DNA from: Sporocytophaga myxococcoides DSM 11118
GTDB lineage: Bacteria > Bacteroidota > Bacteroidia > Cytophagales > Cytophagaceae
Length of the DNA: 61,828 nt
NCBI RefSeq assembly: GCF_000426725.1
Contig: NZ_AUFX01000019.1
Span: 1 to 61,828, forward strand
Reading direction: 5' to 3'
The notes beneath the pieces were generated by a model. It was not told where the DNA came from. It did no database searches and saw only the letters and a program-made list of their open reading frames with translations. Position numbers and translations under genes: made by a program. Below, piece after piece: positions 8,405-17,785 of this stretch (position 1 is its first letter; each line of letters opens with the position of its first letter).

Positions 8405-8439
8405 CAGACCCAGGCAGGAAATTAAATTCAGTGGGTCTG
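8405..8439. other. Small inverted repeat upstream of rsgA
   Basis: CAGACCCA (8405-8412) pairs with TGGGTCTG (8432-8439) around a 19-base loop, 84 bases before the rsgA start on the minus strand. It could be an mRNA leader hairpin or a minor repeat. The rest of 8322-8677 shows no gene or clear signal. Confidence 0.3.
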
Positions 8440-8677
8440 CAATCAGGCAATTGCTACGGCTGATGAAGGACGATATGTAACTTGTAAAGTTGTCATATTG
8501 ATTGAGTCAAAATTAGAAAAAAAATCACTAGCCAACAATATGAAAACATTTTATTTTTAGATGCAGATATTAAAACTGGATAGAATCTCCTCTCCAGCCA
8601 TTGCCTCAGCGGCTTTCCAAATGTTCTGCATTAAATGATACTGGGTTACTTTTTTTATTTGTCATTCTTCCTACACA

Positions 8678-8830
8678 GTGGCCTCTCCCCTGCCAGCCCA
8701 CAGTTTTCCGTCCATTAAAACCTTTCCATATAATGAGTTAAGATTCCAAGTTCATCTATTCCATTTTGGGAAAAGTTAGCTGACGTCCATTGGTGATCTG
8801 CAAAGAGGCCTGTGAGAGGGCGGGTCACGG
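8678..8830. repeat. Hairpin-ended repeat, subfamily A copy 2
   Basis: The left end GTGGCC-TCTCCCC-TGCCAG and the right end GAGGCCTGTGAGAGGGCGGG flank AACCTTTCCATATAATGAGT and GGGAAAAGTTAGCTGACGTC. These are the same internal marks as at 6690, 12312 and 15176. It is shorter than its relatives because the segment before the right hairpin is lost. Confidence 0.65.
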
Positions 8831-8879
8831 GGTAAAGGTACGCTCGAATTTGGTGCTGATGTTTAATGTCATTTTTGAA

Positions 8880-10865
8880 TCATGATTTAAAGTAAACCTT
8901 AAATGACGATCCTTTTCCCTTTTCACTTTCTAATTCAATTTTTCCACCCGCATTGTTTATTATCTTCTTTACAATAAACAATCCAACACCAGATCCTTCA
9001 ATATCTTTATGATATCTCTTGAACTCCGAAAATACGTTGGCTACTTGATTTTTATCAAATCCTAAACCATTATCTTGAATGGTTAAGAGTATGTAAGATT
9101 GATTCAATCTTTTGGTAGTAATATTTATAACAGGTTTTCTATCAGGAGAACGGTATTTAATTGCATTATTAATAAGATTATAAATAATACTACGAAGTGA
9201 ACTGACTGGGAATTTTATTATAGGCACTTCGCTAAAGTCTGAAATAATTTTTGCATCTGTGTTCTTAATCTGTGCTGCTAATACTCCTTCAGTAAATTCA
9301 AGAATTTCTATCATTCTATTATTAATAAATTCCTCTTCACTGCTTTTTTGAGCTTTTGTAATTTCAATTAAGTCATATAAGGTACTTTTAAATTTTTCAA
9401 TCGAACTATTCATCATCTCCAAAATTTCTTTCGTTTCCTTATCCTTTTTACAATCTTCACTCATATTATCTTTCAGGTTACCTAATAAGCCCTCGATATT
9501 TAAAACAGGAGCTTTTAAGTCATGTGAAACAGTGTAAGTAAAATTATCCAAATCTTCGTTTCTTCTTTTCAATTGTTCAGACAACTTCTTTTGCTCATCG
9601 ATATCAATAAGGATTCCAAGCCAATATAAAATTTTGCCCGTTTTATCTTTATAAGAGATTCCTCTTGCCATATGCCAAAGATAAGCTCCATCAAATCTTC
9701 TCAATCTATATTCTGCTTCATATCTTTTTCCGGTTTTGAGATGTTCTTCCCATATTTTTAAAATTCTTTCTTGATCATCTGGATGAACTAAATTTTTCCA
9801 GTTCCAATCACTGTTCATTTCTTTTGTAGTACCAGTATAATCGTAATATTTCTGATTAAAATAAGTTACATTACCATTTGGTAGGGTTGTCCATACTATA
9901 TTAGGTATTTCTTCAGTCAGCATTTTGTAACGTTCTTCACTCTCTTTTAAAGCTGCCTGTGCTTCTCGCTTTAAAGTAATATCCTGCACTATTCCCCATC
10001 CTCTTAAAACTTTGTGATTTTCTATAATACCGACTAAGTTAATTCTAAAATGTCTTTTCTTTCCCAAAAAATCATTTTCGCATATCTCTAAATCAGATAA
10101 CTTATAGCCATTTTCAATAAATTTTTGCAATAACTCTCTTACTCTTTCATCTGAAAAATTTATTAAATCTTTTAACCGTTTCCCTACTAATTCATCGCTA
10201 GAAGAATATCCAAACATGTATGACATATAATTGCTGGCTTCTGCCATTTGTATATATTCTATAATTAAATCAATCTGGAAATTGATAGGTAAATTTGTAT
10301 CTATGAAGGGAATTTTTTTAAATTCAAAACGAATCACTCCTATGTGTATTTGATTAATAAAAGAAGTATAACGTTCCTGACTCAAAATTAACTCTTTTGA
10401 TCTTCTTTCAATTACTTCTTCCAGTTTCAAATTATTTTTTATTAGTTCACTTTGAGCTTTTTCTAAGTTCTCTTTAATTCTCAAGTTCTCCTCATTCATT
10501 TGCAATAAATCATGTTCGAAATTTTTAAAATTTGTTATATCTATTGCTGTACCAATATGTTTTATTGGCTTTCCTTCCTGATTAAGGAATGTTTTTCCTC
10601 TCTTAAGAATATACCTTACTTTATTATTTTTAAGTATTAATTTAATTTCTGCTTCAAAAGTTGAATTGTCGGAAAATGAGTTAAACCAGGGAATAGAATA
10701 TTTTTTAATATCATTTTCATCCCAGGAATTAATTAGATTGGGTATTTTCAACTCCTTTTCTGGATCCAGATCAAAAATCTTATAGAATTCATCAGTAGCG
10801 CGAACCTTATCATTTGTGAGATCCCATTCGTAGCTACCTATATTGGCGATTTCCTGAGCTTGCAA
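8880..10865 (-). pseudogene. C-terminal part of a PAS sensor histidine kinase (3' piece of a split gene)
   Basis: These 661 residues hold a PAS/PAC domain (1-120), a coiled coil (120-165), a second PAS domain (165-305), a third PAS/PAC (310-428), HisKA with the phospho-accepting H448 in SHDLKAP, and an HATPase domain ending in GSGVGLFIVKKI and GKGSSFKVYF. The only in-frame starts are non-ATG: TTG at 10865, just after an in-frame stop. The first residues, QAQEIANIGSYEWD, are a normal PAS entry usually found inside a longer kinase. The upstream ORF ends in FLKEAQ at the same place in another frame. One extra base would join them, so I treat the two as one broken kinase, unless the TTG start and 28-base overlap are genuine translational coupling. 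Confidence 0.75.
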
Positions 10866-12142
10866 TATTGAGCTTCTTTAAGAAAAATAATCTCTTGTAA
10901 TTTCTTAAATGAGGTTATCTCAGTTGCATTGATTAAAATCTGCTTTACATTATTATTTATACTATTGAAGACTATTGTCTTCGAATGAAACCAATGCACC
11001 TCTTTATTTGAGTCAATTACTCTGAATTCAATAGACTCAACCTCATTCATACTTATATCAGAATAGCTTTTAATTCTTTTTTTTACCAAGACAATATCAT
11101 CCTCATGAATGAAAGTACTTATAGAATCCTTTATATTTAGATCCAATATACTTTTAACAGAATAACCCAAAAGTTGATGAACTACTTCATTTACAAATAC
11201 AATTTTACCTTCTTCAATATCATAAATAAGAATTAAGGTAGGAGAATATTGTATAATTCTATCTATTAAGTTGTCCTTGGCTTTTAATTCACTATCAATC
11301 TCCTTTAAATCTGTAATATCCTGAATGATGATTTTTGAACCGACAATGTTGCCGCTATCGTCAACAACTGGGAATTCATTGGACATACATTGAATATCTG
11401 GTTGATCCGGTCTTTTTATTTTAAATTCATGAATACTTGTCTTATCTTCTTTATAGGAGGGAATACTTTCTTTAAGGAAAGGATCAAAATCATTTTCATT
11501 ATTGATCAAATTTTTAAGAAACGGTATTTCCAGCTTAAAATCCAGATTAACTCCTAAAATTTTATAAAATTCTTCAGAACATTTAACTTTTCCACTTACA
11601 TAGTCTAATTCACAATGACCAATGTGAGAGCTGGATTCTGCCTGGTTTAATAAATTTTCTGTAGATGTTATTTTTACCTTCAATTCTTGTAAGTTTCTCT
11701 TTTGAAGGTCCTCAATAATTTTGATAAGCGCATTCACTTGACCCGAAAAAAAATGATCCATTTCATTGTTCAATTCTATAGCATCTGCCACTTGGGTTAC
11801 ATAAGTAGATAAAAAAAAATTCAAACTTTTTTTTCTGTTATTGAAAATTGAGATAACCTGAGAGACTTCCCATTCTGTATATTCTGGAAAATATAATCCT
11901 TCTGTTTTAAAAGAATTATTCCATTCGTTAAGTCCATTGATTATCTTATTGTCTTTTAGTAGAGCAATAAAATTCTGTATTTCAAATTTTACTAATTTTT
12001 CACGGTCTTCCTTATTGATGTTATAAATTGGAATTATATTTAAACTTTCACTTTCTATCTCCGACAAATAGAAATTATAAATATCATCACTATAATTCTT
12101 ATTAAGGAAGTCCGCATAATCCTTTAATGATTTTTCACCCAT
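10838..12142 (-). pseudogene. N-terminal part of the same PAS sensor kinase (5' piece of a split gene)
   Basis: This ORF encodes 434 residues from an ATG. Residues 1-165 form an all-helical domain resembling the RsbRD-like or globin-like N-terminal input domain. The domain is visibly related to the whole 149-residue protein at 60767-61216 (both have FLKD, a run of R/K near the helix end, and a final LNNEMDHFF or LRDEIDTLFF helix). Two PAS domains follow at about 170-285 and 290-415. There is no histidine kinase core in this piece. It ends with the short tail YCKLRKSPI, which fits no PAS linker and marks the frameshift. Both pieces lack membrane segments, so the intact sensor would be cytoplasmic. 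Confidence 0.75.
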
Positions 12143-12311
12143 TTTATATGAATTTTATCAGTTAAAAATCTTTAAAAATCACTTATAACTTTTGAAGATT
12201 TTATAAGTTAAATCTTTAATACAGGGTATTTGTTTAAAATCACTATTAGTGGATTTTTACTTAAGTTATGTCAAGTACTTGTTAGTTGTATCGGAGGAAC
12301 TTTCCTTCTTG

Positions 12312-12489
12312 GTGGCCTCCCCTGACAGGATACAATTCTTTTTCATTAAAACCTTTCCATAGAATAAGTTAATATTCCAAATTCATCTATACCATTTTCG
12401 GAAAAGTTAACTGACGCCCCATTTATGATCTTCTGGATTTTTTACAAGATTCCATCTATTCAGAGTGGCTTGTCAGGAACAGGCCATGG
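12312..12489. repeat. Hairpin-ended repeat, subfamily A copy 3
   Basis: The element runs from GTGGCCTCCCCTGACAGG to GTGGCTTGTCAGGAACAGGCC. Internal blocks CCTTTCCATAGAATAAGTTA, GGAAAAGTTAACTGACGCCC and AAGATTCCATCTATTCAGAG match the other subfamily A copies. A further half hairpin, GGAGACAGGCCACGG, follows at about 12567-12582. Confidence 0.68.
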
Positions 12490-12715
12490 ACTAGGACTAA
12501 AGTATCTCCAATATCTTTAAAATGAATGTGCAATGTCAAAATAAAATGTGTAGATACTTTAAGTCAGGAGACAGGCCACGGATGAAGATGAATTATCCTT
12601 TGTTATTAAATCTTACTACACATTGTAAAAAATCGGGAGACTTTCTGACAAATAGCCTAGGCAAAGGACTGAAGCATCTTATAAAAGATGAACACGTTAA
12701 CAGGTATTGAAAAAT

Positions 12716-12747
12716 AACGCTGACAGGGTTTCAAACCTGTCAGCGTT
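12716..12747. terminator. Perfect hairpin terminator
   Basis: AACGCTGACAGG (12716-12727) pairs with CCTGTCAGCGTT (12736-12747) around an 8-base loop. On the minus strand it is followed by TATTTTT. It lies 150 bases beyond the stop of the FG-GAP gene at 12897 and can end that transcript. Confidence 0.72.
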
Positions 12748-12896
12748 AAACTATATAATGCAAGTCTAATACTTCACAAAAGTTCTGACTTTATATTTAG
12801 GATTTTGCTTGTATCAAAGTTAATAGTCAAAAACCCTTATCGTACTGGTTTTAGGTAAAAAAAGCTGAAGTTGACCAACTATAATAAGCCCCATTA

Positions 12897-14846
12897 TCAA
12901 TCTTTAATGAACTTGGTATTACTCTCACCAATTCTTAAGATATACTGTCCTACTGGCAATTTATCTACACTTAAGTGATTGTCATTAATGAAGCCTTTTT
13001 GCACGATGATCCCCATCATATTCAGGATAACATACGATCCATTGTCAGATACGTTTAGGCTGGATGAAGTGGGAACTGGTGCAATAGTAAGAGTTTTAGT
13101 TGCATTCACCTTCTTTTCTATAGATGATACAATGATGGATTCATTTCTGAATTCGTAGAATGTACCGTCTGATCTTCCCACTATCAAATCCTGATCTCCA
13201 TCCTTGTCTAAATCAACAAAGGCAGGGGCTGCTCCATAATCGTGGTTGCTTTGGTTATAAAACTCAAAAGGGTTATCTATGCCTGACAAGAGCGTAAACC
13301 CGGTTTGGTCATTTCTATAGTAGTATAATTTGCCAAAAAAATCTCCCATAAGAATATCCATATCACCGTCCTTGTCAAGATCGGAGACCGCGACTGCACT
13401 TGAGTGGCTCCCTACTTTAAGCCCGTTAAAAGGATTGTCTACTCCGGTTTTCTTTGTGAAAGTCATATTATCATTTTCCAGATAAATGATATCTCCCTGT
13501 AAGTTACCACAGAGTACGTCCATGTCATTATCGTTGTCCCAATCGATAAACAAAGGTTTTGTTGCTTTGTCTAAAAATATACCATCAAAAGGGTTAGCAT
13601 TGTCGGCTTGTTCTATAAACACACCATTTTCATTTTTAAAATACCTTGAAGTATAATCGTCATCTCCAGTCATCATATCTAAATCATCATCTCCATCCAA
13701 GTCGGCAAATGTTGCAGAACCGTTATTCGCCACAGTTATAGTACCAAAGGGATTGTTTTTACCTAGCATTTCGTAGTATACTCCGTCAATATTTTGGTAG
13801 TATTTAAAAGCTCCGTTCAGACTACCACTGATCATGTCTAAATCATTATCACCATCAATATCCGCAAAAGTCGGGGTTGACGTATTTATTGCATCAAAAC
13901 CGTACAGTGGGTTTTCTCGAATGACGTGAACAAAGGTGCCGTTATCATTACGGAATAGTTCAAAATGGTTTGTTCCATTACCACTTATCAAGTCCATGTC
14001 TGAATCTCCATCGATGTCAAAAAAGAAAGGCGTAGAGAATGAGTTTACACTAAGATTAGAGAAAGGGTTTGCAGCATTCTCTGCTTTCTCGTAGGTTCCA
14101 TTATTATTTAAAAATACATTAAACTTACCATCTTTATCACCACTGACTAAATCAAGATCTTTATCTCCGTCTACATCGTAAAATTCAGGAGAAGAGTATC
14201 CACTTACATAAATGTTTTCGAGAGGATTCTGTCCACTAATTGCTTTTTGAAAAAATACTCCATCTTCATTTTCAGCATATTCAAAGGAACCTGACGGCTC
14301 ACCTGTGACCATATCCAGATCACCATCTCCATCCAAATCTACGAATTCGGGATGATACATTGAACCAAAGAAAAAAGGCCTTTCATCACCTGTTCTATAG
14401 TAGTAAGCATTACCTATTCGTTCGTAATATTTTAGAGTATTTGAACTCGAAGATCCAAAGCCAAGAACCATATCCATGTCGTTATCATTGTCTGCATCAA
14501 CGAAAGCCGGGGATGTAAATATGCCGGCATCGATTGTATCCAGTATATTTTCTTCGCCAATAACTTCAGTAAAATAACCTTCAGTATTTTTAAAAAAGTG
14601 TAGATTACCTTCGACGTCACCGCTGACAAAGTCTGTGTCTCCGTCTTCGTCTAAATCTACAGCCACCAATCTTCCTATTCTATCCACTGCAATTGGTAAT
14701 GGTATTATTCTGTCTTTGCGTGACACTTCTTTGAATAGGATCTGACCGAAAGAACTATTGGAGGCCATAAGCCATAAAAAAATTAATATCGGTGTTTTAA
14801 AAAGGCTAATTTTTTTCGACGTATTAGTGTTTTGAAATATATTCAT
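12897..14846 (-). CDS. Secreted VCBS/FG-GAP repeat protein with T9SS sorting domain
   Basis: This is a 649-residue exported protein. A signal peptide covers about residues 1-35 (…MASNSSFGQ). About ten repeats of roughly 50 residues follow, each with a calcium-binding D-x-D-x-D-x-D-L-D/M-x-x-G motif (DLDEDGDTDF, DVDGDKDLDL, DIDGDSDMDL and so on). This predicts a beta-propeller of VCBS/FG-GAP type. The C-terminal 75 residues (APVPTSSSLNVS … LPVGQYILRIG) are a T9SS type A sorting domain, so the protein is probably displayed or released at the cell surface. No catalytic motif is visible; adhesion or calcium-stabilised surface binding is likely. It is monocistronic and uses the terminator at 12716. 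Confidence 0.88.
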   Translation of the reverse strand: MNIFQNTNTSKKISLFKTPILIFLWLMASNSSFGQILFKEVSRKDRIIPLPIAVDRIGRLVAVDLDEDGDTDFVSGDVEGNLHFFKNTEGYFTEVIGEENILDTIDAGIFTSPAFVDADNDNDMDMVLGFGSSSSNTLKYYERIGNAYYYRTGDERPFFFGSMYHPEFVDLDGDGDLDMVTGEPSGSFEYAENEDGVFFQKAISGQNPLENIYVSGYSSPEFYDVDGDKDLDLVSGDKDGKFNVFLNNNGTYEKAENAANPFSNLSVNSFSTPFFFDIDGDSDMDLISGNGTNHFELFRNDNGTFVHVIRENPLYGFDAINTSTPTFADIDGDNDLDMISGSLNGAFKYYQNIDGVYYEMLGKNNPFGTITVANNGSATFADLDGDDDLDMMTGDDDYTSRYFKNENGVFIEQADNANPFDGIFLDKATKPLFIDWDNDNDMDVLCGNLQGDIIYLENDNMTFTKKTGVDNPFNGLKVGSHSSAVAVSDLDKDGDMDILMGDFFGKLYYYRNDQTGFTLLSGIDNPFEFYNQSNHDYGAAPAFVDLDKDGDQDLIVGRSDGTFYEFRNESIIVSSIEKKVNATKTLTIAPVPTSSSLNVSDNGSYVILNMMGIIVQKGFINDNHLSVDKLPVGQYILRIGESNTKFIKD

Positions 14847-15175
14847 ATTGGTTTTAGGTGTTATAGTACTATAAAAACTATCTTACAAAAGTTGCTTACA
14901 AAAGTTGCTATCAAAAGTAGCAAAATACTATTATCATTGCAAACACCCGTCAGTGGAGAAAATTTACTAAACGAATTACCCAAAATACCTGCTGAAATTT
15001 AAATTAAGTTTTGGGTCACCAGAATTCCGCAGGAATTTGGTGGACTTTGCTAGAGATTAATTCCTGCCGAACAATCCACTCGCTAAAAATTTATATGCCA
15101 TCCTGCACTATACCACTAGCGCAGTAGAGGTTCCTATAAACTAATTAATGTCTGCCTAAAAACTCAGACTACACC

Positions 15176-15354
15176 GTGGCCAATCCCTTACAAGCCACAA
15201 TTTTCTTTCCACTAAAACCTTTTCATATATGAGTTAATATTCCAATTCATATATTCCATTTTCATAAAAGTCAGCTGAAGACCATTTATATTTTTCTGGA
15301 TTATTCACAAGATTCCATCTATCACAGAATAGTATGTCAGGAAATGCAATGGAT
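15176..15354. repeat. Hairpin-ended repeat, subfamily A copy 4
   Basis: The left end GTGGCCAATCCCTTACAAGCC and a decayed right end around AGTATGTCAGGAAATG flank CTAAAACCTTTTCATATATG, a TAAAAGTCAGCTGAAGACC block and AAGATTCCATCTATCACAGA. It is the most diverged full-length copy. The rest of 14847-15175 holds no recognisable gene. Confidence 0.6.
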
Positions 15355-15357
15355 GAG

Positions 15358-15502
15358 TAATTGGAAAAAGTTAGAAGTAACAAATTTTTTAAAAAAACTC
15401 TGTGTTGGGCAAATTCGATTTTGAAATTACTTGTAATTTGTTTTGAGGAATGAAATTATACATTCCATTGGGTATATGTATTGACTAATTAGCTGCAATA
15501 TT
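15358..15502 (+). promoter_or_regulatory. Shared leader (copy 2) upstream of the gene at 15503
   Basis: Bases 15358-15490 match 3335-3465: AATTGGAAAAAGTTAGAAGT, then GGGCAAATTCGATTTTGAAA, TTACTTGTAA and ATGAAATTATACATTCC. The leader ends with TTAGCTGCAATATT immediately before the ATG, comparable to TTAGTGGCAATTT before the SMI1/KNR4 gene. Confidence 0.55.
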
Positions 15503-16150
15503 ATGAAAACATCTCTTGTTATATTTTTCACCATATTTATATCGCAATCCGTATCGGGACAATTCTGTGATTGCAAAAAGAAGGAAGTACTGAAACAAAT
15601 AATCAGCTGTGAACCTAAGGTATTAGATAACAATTCTTTTAATTGCGATTCTTCTTGGTTGACATTTGAAAATTCAAAACTGACGACAAGAATTGGACAA
15701 GTTTATTTTAAGGAATTCAAGAACACTTACCTTTATACCAATAAAGTAAATTCCGGATGTTGTGACCCTGTGGATTATTACTTATATGACAAGACAACTG
15801 GAAATCTAATCAAATATTTAGGAGGAGCCCTCTATGTAAGTGACAGTATAAGTTCACCATTTATAGTTACTATAACAAACAGCAATTATGATAAATACTC
15901 AATGCTGGACTTTAATTCATTGACAATTTACAACCTTGATACTAGAAAAGAGTATAAAATTGAATTTGATAAAGGTCAAATCGAGAAAGGAATAGATAAC
16001 AACAACTATATGTTTCCTGAGTATATATTTGATGAAACAGAAATTATTAATGACACATTAATTCTAAAATATCATATTGACAAGTATATTAAGGGGAAAG
16101 AAATTAAGGAGATGGTATTTAAAATTGACTTAAAAAAATACAGCAGCTAA
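15503..16150 (+). CDS. Exported protein of unknown function
   Basis: This is a 215-residue protein that I do not recognise. Residues 1-19 are a signal peptide (MKTSLVIFFTIFISQSVSG), followed by a cysteine-rich start, QFCDCKKKEVLKQIISC, and a further N-S-G-C-C-D-P motif near residue 94. These cysteines could form disulfides in the periplasm. The C-terminal half has alternating strands and acidic residues, with no catalytic motif. The ATG directly follows the shared leader. A second small gene starts 13 bases after the stop, so the two are likely co-transcribed. Base composition is AT-richer than the surrounding T9SS genes, suggesting an acquired gene. Confidence 0.65.
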   Translation: MKTSLVIFFTIFISQSVSGQFCDCKKKEVLKQIISCEPKVLDNNSFNCDSSWLTFENSKLTTRIGQVYFKEFKNTYLYTNKVNSGCCDPVDYYLYDKTTGNLIKYLGGALYVSDSISSPFIVTITNSNYDKYSMLDFNSLTIYNLDTRKEYKIEFDKGQIEKGIDNNNYMFPEYIFDETEIINDTLILKYHIDKYIKGKEIKEMVFKIDLKKYSS

Positions 16151-16162
16151 TAGTAATTTAGA

Positions 16163-16789
16163 ATGAACATGAAATACAAAATAATTTTAGGAATAGTAAT
16201 TTTTACCATATCAGGATTCATGTACTTTAAAAAGAACTTTTACATTGATGCAGTCGATAATGAATGGCTAATATTAAATCCATTGGCACCTAAACAATCA
16301 GATTATGATTATTATTGCTTGAATGCTGATATCTATTTTAAAAGAGGTGATTCAAGAAATTATAAGTATTTCTCAAGTAAAATATTGGAGTTTAAAGATA
16401 CCCACAATGAAGTTCAGTATGAAAGGCTTTTTTCTTGCGGAAATGGTTATTGGGAATACAAGCAAAAAAAACTTTTAAATTATTCTAGGTCATATGAGGC
16501 AATTGGTAATATTGATAGTGCCATAAGTTGCTTAAAAGATGGACTATTCCATTTTGAAAAATATAAAAATGAAATAGATCGCAGATTTTTTCAACTTCAG
16601 ATTAAAAAACAAGGAAAGGATAGGGTAATAGAGGAAATTAGCAGAGGAGTGAATAATATTGACAAGCTAGACTGTTTTATGTGCAACAACTATTATTTCA
16701 AATTTGAAGATTATAAAATAGGAATTGATCTTAATAACAATGACAATGATAAATTACTATCGGATTTGCTTATGCAATATGGAATATAA
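16163..16789 (+). CDS. Membrane-anchored protein of unknown function, possibly TPR-like
   Basis: This is a 208-residue protein with one N-terminal membrane segment at about residues 4-22 (YKIILGIVIFTISGFMYF) and the remainder outside the cytoplasm. The middle region has helices resembling tetratricopeptide pairs (NADIYFKRGDSRNYKYFSSK and SYEAIGNIDSAISCLKDGL). Cysteines near residues 52, 93, 123 and 171-174 may pair. No family is recognised. The start is 13 bases after the preceding gene's stop, so both probably act together at the envelope, for example as a secreted factor and its partner. That partnership is inference from spacing only. Confidence 0.6.
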   Translation: MNMKYKIILGIVIFTISGFMYFKKNFYIDAVDNEWLILNPLAPKQSDYDYYCLNADIYFKRGDSRNYKYFSSKILEFKDTHNEVQYERLFSCGNGYWEYKQKKLLNYSRSYEAIGNIDSAISCLKDGLFHFEKYKNEIDRRFFQLQIKKQGKDRVIEEISRGVNNIDKLDCFMCNNYYFKFEDYKIGIDLNNNDNDKLLSDLLMQYGI

Positions 16790-16828
16790 ACATGGTTTAA
16801 AGTACATGCACATCTAGACAAGTCGCAC

Positions 16829-16950
16829 CATGACCTGCCTGTGGACATGCCACGGACGAGGCCGAACACACCTCTTATTCCTTCAATTTGAGATTTTTTT
16901 CAATCCCAAACAAGCACACTACATCTTAGCTTGTCGCCTGACAGGCCACA
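16829..16950. repeat. Degraded hairpin-end repeat pair
   Basis: A right-end type hairpin (GACCTGCCTGTGGACATGCCACGG, cited in two parts: GACCTGCC and GCCACGG) lies at 16832-16855. A left-end half (CGCCTGACAGGCCACAA) follows at 16935-16951. They flank 80 bases with no other family marks, so this looks like two solo ends and not a full element. Confidence 0.45.
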
Positions 16951-17012
16951 ACGCCAATAGTCCTCGTTTCCAAAGAGGATTTCCGAGAATAGCGATTATA
17001 TCTCTATTCTCA
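16951..17012. repeat. Interspersed repeat, AGTCCTCG family
   Basis: CGCCAATAGTCCTCGTTTCC, then aagaggatttccgagaatagcgatt, matches 6632-6690 with few changes. In both places the repeat lies beside a hairpin-ended element. Confidence 0.55.
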
Positions 17013-17100
17013 ATCAACATCACCCTTACCAAATCCTTTCCTACTGCCATAATCCCACACACTACTATATAAATTATATTCAGGGCAATCTACCAACCAT

Positions 17101-17205
17101 CTTTTGTCGATTTTGAAATTACTGGTAAATTGTAGTTAGAAATGAAATTATACATACAATTGGGTGTATGTATTAACTATTAGGCATAGGCACAATATAA
17201 CCAAA
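17101..17205 (+). promoter_or_regulatory. Shared leader (copy 3) upstream of the gene at 17206
   Basis: CTTTTGTCGATTTTGAAATT, ACTGGTAAATTGTAGTTAG and AATGAAATTATACATACAAT repeat the leader at 3392-3465 with few differences. The upstream 60 bases present in the other two copies are missing. It ends with ACTATTAGGCATAGGCACAA before the start codon. Confidence 0.55.
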
Positions 17206-17691
17206 ATGACTATTAAAGAAATCGAAGACAATTTTTCAATTTCATCTGATATTGATGATGATCAGGTCACTCAAATGTTGAATAATGAAAGTCTGAGAAA
17301 AGAAGCAATTGAATATTTTATAACAAACCCGAATAGAGAATTCGCCAGAACACTTTTGGATAAAATAATAAGCAAAAGAAAAATAGCTGACACTAAAATT
17401 GGAGCCGAAGAAAATATTATGTATGCCTGTTATCTGCTTGGACTAAACGAAAAGATTGAAGATTCCCTTTTAATTTGGAAGGCTAAAAACATAGACTTTG
17501 ATACTTATTGCGGAATTGATGTTCAACTTATGGTATTTGCAGGTGTTGACAAAACTTTAAATTATCTTAACTTATTGAATACAGAAGAATCATTGAAAGC
17601 AGTAAGTTACCTAAAAGAATGTAACGAGGCTGGAGATTTTGATAATATTGAAAAATATTATTCAAGAGAACACCTTCCTTGGTGGATATGA
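17206..17691 (+). CDS. Hypothetical cytoplasmic protein, possible immunity-like gene
   Basis: This 161-residue protein is not recognised. I chose the ATG at 17206 because the leader repeat runs up to it and the residues after it (MTIKEIEDNF) begin a plausible amphipathic helix. The in-frame ATG at 17164 lies inside the repeat. The protein is helical and acidic, with no signal peptide and no membrane segment. It ends in HLPWWI. Its leader is shared with the SMI1/KNR4 gene, its size is typical of immunity proteins and it is isolated. These points fit an orphan immunity gene, but nothing in the sequence proves it. Confidence 0.6.
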   Translation: MTIKEIEDNFSISSDIDDDQVTQMLNNESLRKEAIEYFITNPNREFARTLLDKIISKRKIADTKIGAEENIMYACYLLGLNEKIEDSLLIWKAKNIDFDTYCGIDVQLMVFAGVDKTLNYLNLLNTEESLKAVSYLKECNEAGDFDNIEKYYSREHLPWWI

Positions 17692-17785
17692 AGAAGATTG
17701 TGATGTGCTATAAATTGTAATGAATTAGCTTAACAATGATTTTGCATGAGGAAAGTATTTCCTGAAAATTCTATCTAACAACAAT

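Noticed and set aside
12522-12710. Plus-strand 62-codon ORF
   Set aside because: It runs through a half hairpin repeat (GGAGACAGGCCACGG), has no recognisable protein pattern and no neighbour supporting it.
16830-17072. Plus-strand 80-codon ORF
   Set aside because: The span consists of hairpin-end and AGTCCTCG repeats.
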